A stretch of 64,000 nt of DNA, taken from the NCBI GenBank assembly GCA_029204225.1, contig CM055097.1, positions 29,791,785-29,855,784 of the forward strand. Direction: 5' to 3'. The DNA is from Diphasiastrum complanatum (lineage: Eukaryota > Streptophyta > Lycopodiopsida > Lycopodiales > Lycopodiaceae). Of the stretch, positions 56,246 through 64,000 are shown piece by piece. The translations under genes and the position numbers were made by a program. The notes under the pieces were generated by a model. That model saw only the letters and a list, made by a program, of their open reading frames with translations, was not told the DNA's origin and did not search any database. Position 1 is the first letter of the stretch; the number at the start of each line of letters is the position of its first letter.

Positions 56246-58970
56246 GAAACTATATCACTTATCTTTGCTTTATATCAATGAGTTTTACTCACAAGAAGTG
56301 AGGTAGAATTTAAAAAAAGGAATAGCCAAAGATCTGAAATGAGAGATCCTAAAATCCATCATTGTATCTTAAAGGTAGATGTATGAATAAATCTAAACAC
56401 TATTTTCTTATGACAAGGAAAGTTTCTATCATGTCTTCTTAGAAAGTTTACATTTTGTAATTCCATATCAAGCTATGAAAGTAATATAAGAGATAGCGAA
56501 ATGTTCTATTAAACACTAATCTCTCTCTCAAATGAGATATTTTTATCAAGTTCTTACACTAAGAACTATTTTAGAAACATAGGAACCCTCTTGGTGTTAA
56601 GAAGAGATGTATCATCAAGGGAGAAAAGAAATTGGATTTGAGGGGAAATAAAAATGCAAATGCTAGCTTAATGTTAGTAAATCTATAATAGAAGTTTATT
56701 CTAGGGCCAAGAGCCATGATTTGAAGCCTAAATCTACATGTTAATCTCTCTCTAGGGCCAAGTGTCACTTTCCATTGGACTAACACATTAAAAGTATTGT
56801 TCACATTTTAGGTAAATTGGAGGGAAGCCACCTCTAGGGTTCATCATGAAGGGCCTAGTGGATCAAGTTAGAAGTTTCTAGAAGACCTCAATTTGAAACT
56901 CAAGACATATAATTGGGAGTAAAAACTACTCATTCATAACTTTTTTTCTATTTAAAAGAGTAGAGTGAGTAGACCAAGCTCTATTGATGAGAAAGAGCAA
57001 GTTTTGGTGTTGATGCTTTGTATTCCATTCCATATTGTTTTAATTAATTTTGATGTCATTTTATCGTGGATATATTTGTTGTAGTGGAGATTGATTGTGT
57101 TATCCCTTTTGTTTTGCTACGTCTCAAGTCTCAATTTTGCTTTATATCGATAATTTGGTGTGTGTCATTGTTTCCATTTTTAGAATAGGCCACTTCATGG
57201 TGACACAAAATGGGACACTTAACATTATGGGACTAGGCCACTTATCCCATGTTGACACAAACTACCACTAGTTACATGTAAGGTCCCATTTTGTTGAGTG
57301 CCAATATTTTTGTGGCCCAAGCCTATGCATCAAGACAACATGCAAGCCACTTGCATGTGGTAAGCATAAGTCATGCATTTAGACATGTAGTGAAAATTGA
57401 TAAAGAAACATAAGACACTTCTAGTACTTATACACATAATTTTTTAATTTATTTATGATGTTAAGTCCTTGCTTTCCATTGTGAAGCTCACGTGCTGTGT
57501 TGACATCTCAATACTCATTACTTGCATGTAAGGTCTTTATGTGTTGATTATCACATTCAATGTCCACAACAATACTAACACCAACATGCAATATATTAGT
57601 AGATTAAAATATGGTGCCCAAGTTAAACCATCCAATAAGCTAGTAACATTCAGCTCTTTTGCTTTCCTAGAAAGATGTATCATTCTATGTGACTCAATGA
57701 ATGTTTATGAGCACTTGAGAATTAAGTCTGGAGTCCTGATAGTATTCTATATCCAATTAAAGCCTACTCACTGTGTTATGTAATTTTCTATATCATCTTA
57801 TAAACAAATGGCACAAAAGCTTGTTTATGTGCATATCTTTGATAATATTATAACTAGTAATTATTGGAATTGAGAATTATATTTTTTTTATGTGCATAAA
57901 GTGAGATCATTTAGATAAAAATAATTCACATGAACTATCTAAGAATGAAATGATTGATTATTCATTGAAGCATCAAATATTGAATTCTTCATTAAGGTGG
58001 AATATTGATCACAATTATGAATTTAGTTGTGGCTTGCCTATATTCTAATAGTTTGCATTTTGATTTACAAACAAAAGAACTAATTTTGATCATGACTTGC
58101 CTATAAGAGAGCACCACATAAATTATTTGTTGATATTATACTCCCATATCATTCTACAATATTCAAACTTTAGTCTTATAACACTTGTTTTAGAGGTTCC
58201 TTAACATTTGTTACTTCAAAATATATATATCTATGCCTTTTGAGCAAAAATGAAGGTATACATATTGACCGAAATTGTAAAAACATTCTGATGCGCCCTA
58301 TGACAATTGACATTTTCTATGATTCTTAAGAAATAACTGTGTCTAAGGACCTTATCGTGCTTTTTTACTGAAATTTATAATTGTTTTTTTTTTTTGGTGA
58401 CTTTGTGTGTAACTATTGATTGGTCCGTTCACATTACAATCAAAATTATAGAATGATTTTGGTCTACATTACACACTCATGAAGACAACGTAAGTTATTA
58501 TTTATTGATTATACATCTTCAAAAAATGATTTACTAGTAAAGTCCAACTTCTTAGTAAAAGTAGTAGTTTAAAAGTATTTCTATGAAGATGAGGAATTCT
58601 ATTAAAAAAACTCAACTTAGTGAGACAAGGTATTTATCTCAAGAAAAGTAGATTGTCAATGAAATTTAGTACTAAATAAATCTTCAAAGACATAATTCAT
58701 GATGTCACCATTTTTTTACAATTGGTTACTAAAAGCTCAAGGTTAGAAAAATATGCATGTGTATGAGATATAGGGCATTTGTTTAAGAGTGTGTTTAACA
58801 AGGATATTATGAACTCTATGATTTTCAATACTTGACAAGACATTCTCCAATGTAGCAAAGTTGGCTGAGAGATCACTACATCATGCTTGGTGTTTGGCTG
58901 AATCATGATTGATGCATCTTCTTGGAGTTCTGTTTGCTAAATATGGATTGGCCTTCTCACACATGTACGT
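56246..58970. other. Unassigned AT-rich sequence
   Basis: No domain, LTR or repeat boundary recognised. A loosely repeated taggccact / gacacaaa pair occurs near 57,185-57,265. Confidence 0.3.
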
Positions 58971-59004
58971 CATACATACATACATACATACATACATACA
59001 ATCC

Positions 59005-59035
<31 letters not shown>
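58971..59035. repeat. (CATA)n and (TG)n microsatellites
   Basis: About 30 bp of CATA (58,971-59,000), six bases, then about 29 bp of TG (59,007-59,035). Confidence 0.97.
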
Positions 59036-59036
<1 letters not shown>

Positions 59037-60417
59037 GTGCACAAAATCAATGTTATTGCAAAGTAATTACTCATGCAACAAAAAATATTGATAAAACAAG
59101 TTGTATCATGATGTAATTAGGATCCCAAGTGTTGGCTATATATGATGATATGCACATCTCTTTCTTGTTTTATATGGAGTAACAGTCTCTTGATCACTTT
59201 CTAGAAATTACTTAGTGTTAGTTCATAAATACTATTGTTGTTGTAGACTTTTACTACATTATATGTCATCATTGTAATGCCATGTTGGTCATGTTTGATG
59301 TGAATACCTTGTTGAGTAAAATATCCTAATGCAATTTATAATTTAGACATGGTACAATAATTTTCTAAGTGCAAGCTCATGTCAAAAAGCAAATTCATAA
59401 TGATCATCGCACTTCTAGCATATTAAAACATGGATAAGTATATAAGAAGTCGATTTACATCATCATTGATATGTTCACACTTTAGAGGTTTGAGATTTGT
59501 TCGAACTACTTTTGAAGATAGAAATATTATATTTTTGCAATTAGCTAGCTATATCATGTAGAATTATAAAATTATGTGACATTACTAACAAACACTTGAT
59601 CAATCCACAGTGAAAAGGCATACAATGTACAAAAGCCAAGTATTAGATTTATGCCATATCCTGACACCACATTCACATTCACAATCAAGATATTCAATAT
59701 TAGCATCAACTGCTAAGAGTGAACATTTTAATAATTCTCCTCTTATAGAGACCTAACAAGATCTTTTTATGCTTGGATGATGAACACAATTTCCTATTGA
59801 ATGGGTAATGGAAAAGGTTTTCCTAAGAAGATTCCCTCTAAAACTTGAATGAATCAATGCTTGAAAAAAAAAAACAATGTGTTTTTGCGTAAAAATACAT
59901 TTACGATAACCCAATTTTCGTATATTGTGAAGATTTGGATGCATATACAAAATACCAAAACTTTTCAAGATGAAGTTTTAGGACTATATATATGGGTTCT
60001 CAATGCAACAATATCCATAACAATGCAACTAATATCCATAATAAGCTAAATTCTTAGTTCGTTATTGCTCTAAGATTCGTCAAAAAAAAACTTCTTTTAA
60101 CATATTTTAGAAATTGCATAATTTGTCTTGAGCCTTATATTTCTTTTTACTCCTGAAAAACCAGTAACTTAGATTTTAAAAACACAGTTTTTGAGCATAA
60201 ATTTGAAAAATATTTAAACAAAAAAAAATAGTTAAGAATAATAATTTAGAAAGAAATTATATCCAAAATTTACTATAATCGATACAATATATCGAAAATT
60301 AGACTATTCCAAGTGCTAAAGGCATAAGAATATAAATATGATACTAAATTGGCTGATATCTTGATAAAATGAATAGACTACCTAAAATTTTCTATCGAAA
60401 TCATGGGAGAAGATGCT
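59036..60417. other. Unassigned AT-rich sequence
   Basis: Nothing recognised; short open frames only. Confidence 0.3.
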
Positions 60418-60740
60418 CCAACTCAATGCAATGTATCAAGTTGGAGTACCAAACTCGATGCACTGCATCGACACCAACTCGATGCAGTGCAACAAATTTT
60501 AGGAAAAAAAAATTAAAATTTAAAAATGTTAAAAAAATAAATTTTATAAATTTCTAAGAAATTTAAATTTAAACTTAAAAATGTTAAAAAATTAAATTAA
60601 TAAATTAAAAAAAAAACATTTTAATTTTTTTTTGAATTCGGTGCGCTGAAAAAAAATTTAAAAATTTTAATTTTGTTTCTAAAATTCGATGCACTGCATC
60701 GAGTTGGTGTGTCCAACTCGATGCAGTGCATCGATTTGAA
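60418..60740. repeat. Inverted repeat with palindromic arms
   Basis: Left arm 60,471-60,526 and right arm 60,655-60,710 are near reverse complements (acaccaactcgatgcagtgc ... against ... gcactgcatcgagttggtgt). Within the arms cgatgcaStgcatcg is itself palindromic and recurs at about 60,456, 60,687 and 60,718. The loop of about 130 bp is almost pure A/T. A small ctccaact...agttggag hairpin flanks the left side (60,418-60,448). Confidence 0.85.
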
Positions 60741-60886
60741 TAAGAAAATCTTAAAATACGTATGTTTATTTATTTTTATGTTGCAAGCAAAGACACATGT
60801 GTAATGGTTTTTTTATGACATACATTAAAAGAAGTCTTTTTTTGATGAATTTTAGAGCTTCTAGAGATAAAGAGAAACAAAAAGTT

Positions 60887-60911
60887 TTCACCTATGCTCA
60901 GCATAGGTGAA
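60887..60911. repeat. 25-bp palindrome, isolated unit
   Basis: TTCACCTATGCT-C-AGCATAGGTGAA, perfect apart from the central base; it shares its core with the minisatellite at 61,216-61,490. Confidence 0.9.
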
Positions 60912-61215
60912 TCTTTTTGCTTTACAAAGTTTTGATACAAAGAAAAAAAATTAATTTATGCCCCTAGAAAAAAAAAGTGGTTTCAGACCTTTGTTTTAAG
61001 ACTTGCCCTTGAATAGGTTTCATAGGGACACAATTACAAAATGTAAAGAGAATTATTGTCCTTTAAATTTTGGAGGTTTTATTCTTGGAAGGAGGATCTA
61101 TAGATTAGGACTCAAAATGGGCCTTCATTGCTATTGTCGACAACAATCTTCGTTGCTCAGCATAAGTGCTCTCTAGACTTATGCTTAGACTTGTGCCCAG
61201 GAAAAGTACTCACTA

Positions 61216-61490
61216 GACCTATGCTCAACATAACTTTTCTCTCGACCTATGTTGAGCATAAGTGCTCACTGGACCTATGCTCAGCATAGGTTCTCTCTCG
61301 ACCTATGCTCAACATAGGTCCTCTCGATCTATGTCGAGCATAGGTCATCTTCTCGACCTATGATGAGCATAGGTCCTCCTCTCTCGACCTATGCTTAGCA
61401 TAAGTCCTCTCTCGACCTATGTTGAGCATAAGTGCCCACTGGACCTATGCTCAGTATAGGTCCTCTCTCGACCTATGCTGAGCATAGGTC
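61216..61490. repeat. Palindromic minisatellite, ten units of about 28 bp
   Basis: Units start at about 61,216, 61,245, 61,272, 61,300, 61,326, 61,355, 61,386, 61,414, 61,442 and 61,470. Each has a 21-nt core of the form gacctatgYTNAgcataggtc, a near-perfect palindrome, separated by about 7-10 nt of ctctc- or cactg-type spacer. Degraded partial units lie at about 61,155-61,195. Each unit could fold as a hairpin in DNA or RNA. Confidence 0.92.

Positions 61491-64000
<2,510 letters not shown>

Noticed and set aside
61216-61490. A CRISPR-like array
   Set aside because: Spacing is about 28 bp with short, similar spacers, and the context is plant nuclear DNA; it is a palindromic minisatellite.

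Overview
The window is nuclear DNA of a land plant, most likely a seed plant with a large, repeat-rich genome. The evidence is plant-type Ty1/copia and Ty3/gypsy retrotransposons primed by the plant initiator-tRNA-like site tggtatcagagc, a CACTA transposase relic, a tRNA-derived SINE-like dimer, very long GA/CT microsatellites, and degenerate interstitial repeats of the Arabidopsis telomere type (CCCTAAA/TTTAGGG). Base composition is AT-rich throughout. I cannot assign a species. No intact host protein-coding gene can be supported; every recognisable coding stretch is a decayed transposon fragment with stops, frameshifts or deletions.

Layout. 1-2.5 kb: unassigned AT-rich repeat sequence ending in a copia LTR tail. 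2.3-4.0 kb: 5' part of a plus-strand copia element (LTR end, primer site, gag, start of protease). 4.9-7.5 kb: a minus-strand LTR element with no coding capacity inside. 7.5-8.25 kb: a protease fragment, then an LTR with primer site. 8.3-13.2 kb: mostly unassigned, locally richer in GC. 13.2-16.5 kb: minus-strand copia remnants (reverse transcriptase, RNase H, gag, then an integrase fragment of another family). 17.6-18.9 kb: two LTRs, one carrying a CCCT/CT microsatellite. 21.3-25.6 kb: a defective element with gag zinc knuckle and protease, a 1,346-bp tandem duplication that crosses its internal/LTR boundary, and a long LTR. 28.9-29.7 kb: decayed gypsy reverse transcriptase. 30-35.3 kb: a stack of copia pieces in both orientations with three LTR segments and two primer sites. 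36.6 kb: SINE-like dimer. 38.9-39.6 kb: CACTA remnant. 41.2-42.9 kb: possible host transcription unit (weak). 43.0-46.3 kb: a defective copia insertion bounded by matching 5-bp target duplications. 48-50.1 kb: copia pol interrupted by an LTR. 50.2-53.7 kb: LTR fragments and two inverted blocks of telomere-like repeat. 53.7-56.2 kb: copia integrase and gag fragments. 56-64 kb: AT-rich sequence with microsatellites, a large inverted repeat and a palindromic minisatellite.

How the parts relate. There is no operon or pathway here. The window records repeated insertion, nesting, internal deletion and local tandem duplication of retrotransposons. Its most distinctive features are structural: palindromic G-box-like boxes recurring in LTR-rich DNA, a microsatellite carried inside an LTR just after its TATA box, inverted telomere-like blocks interleaved with an inverted LTR pair, and a 28-bp-period minisatellite whose every unit is a near-perfect palindrome.
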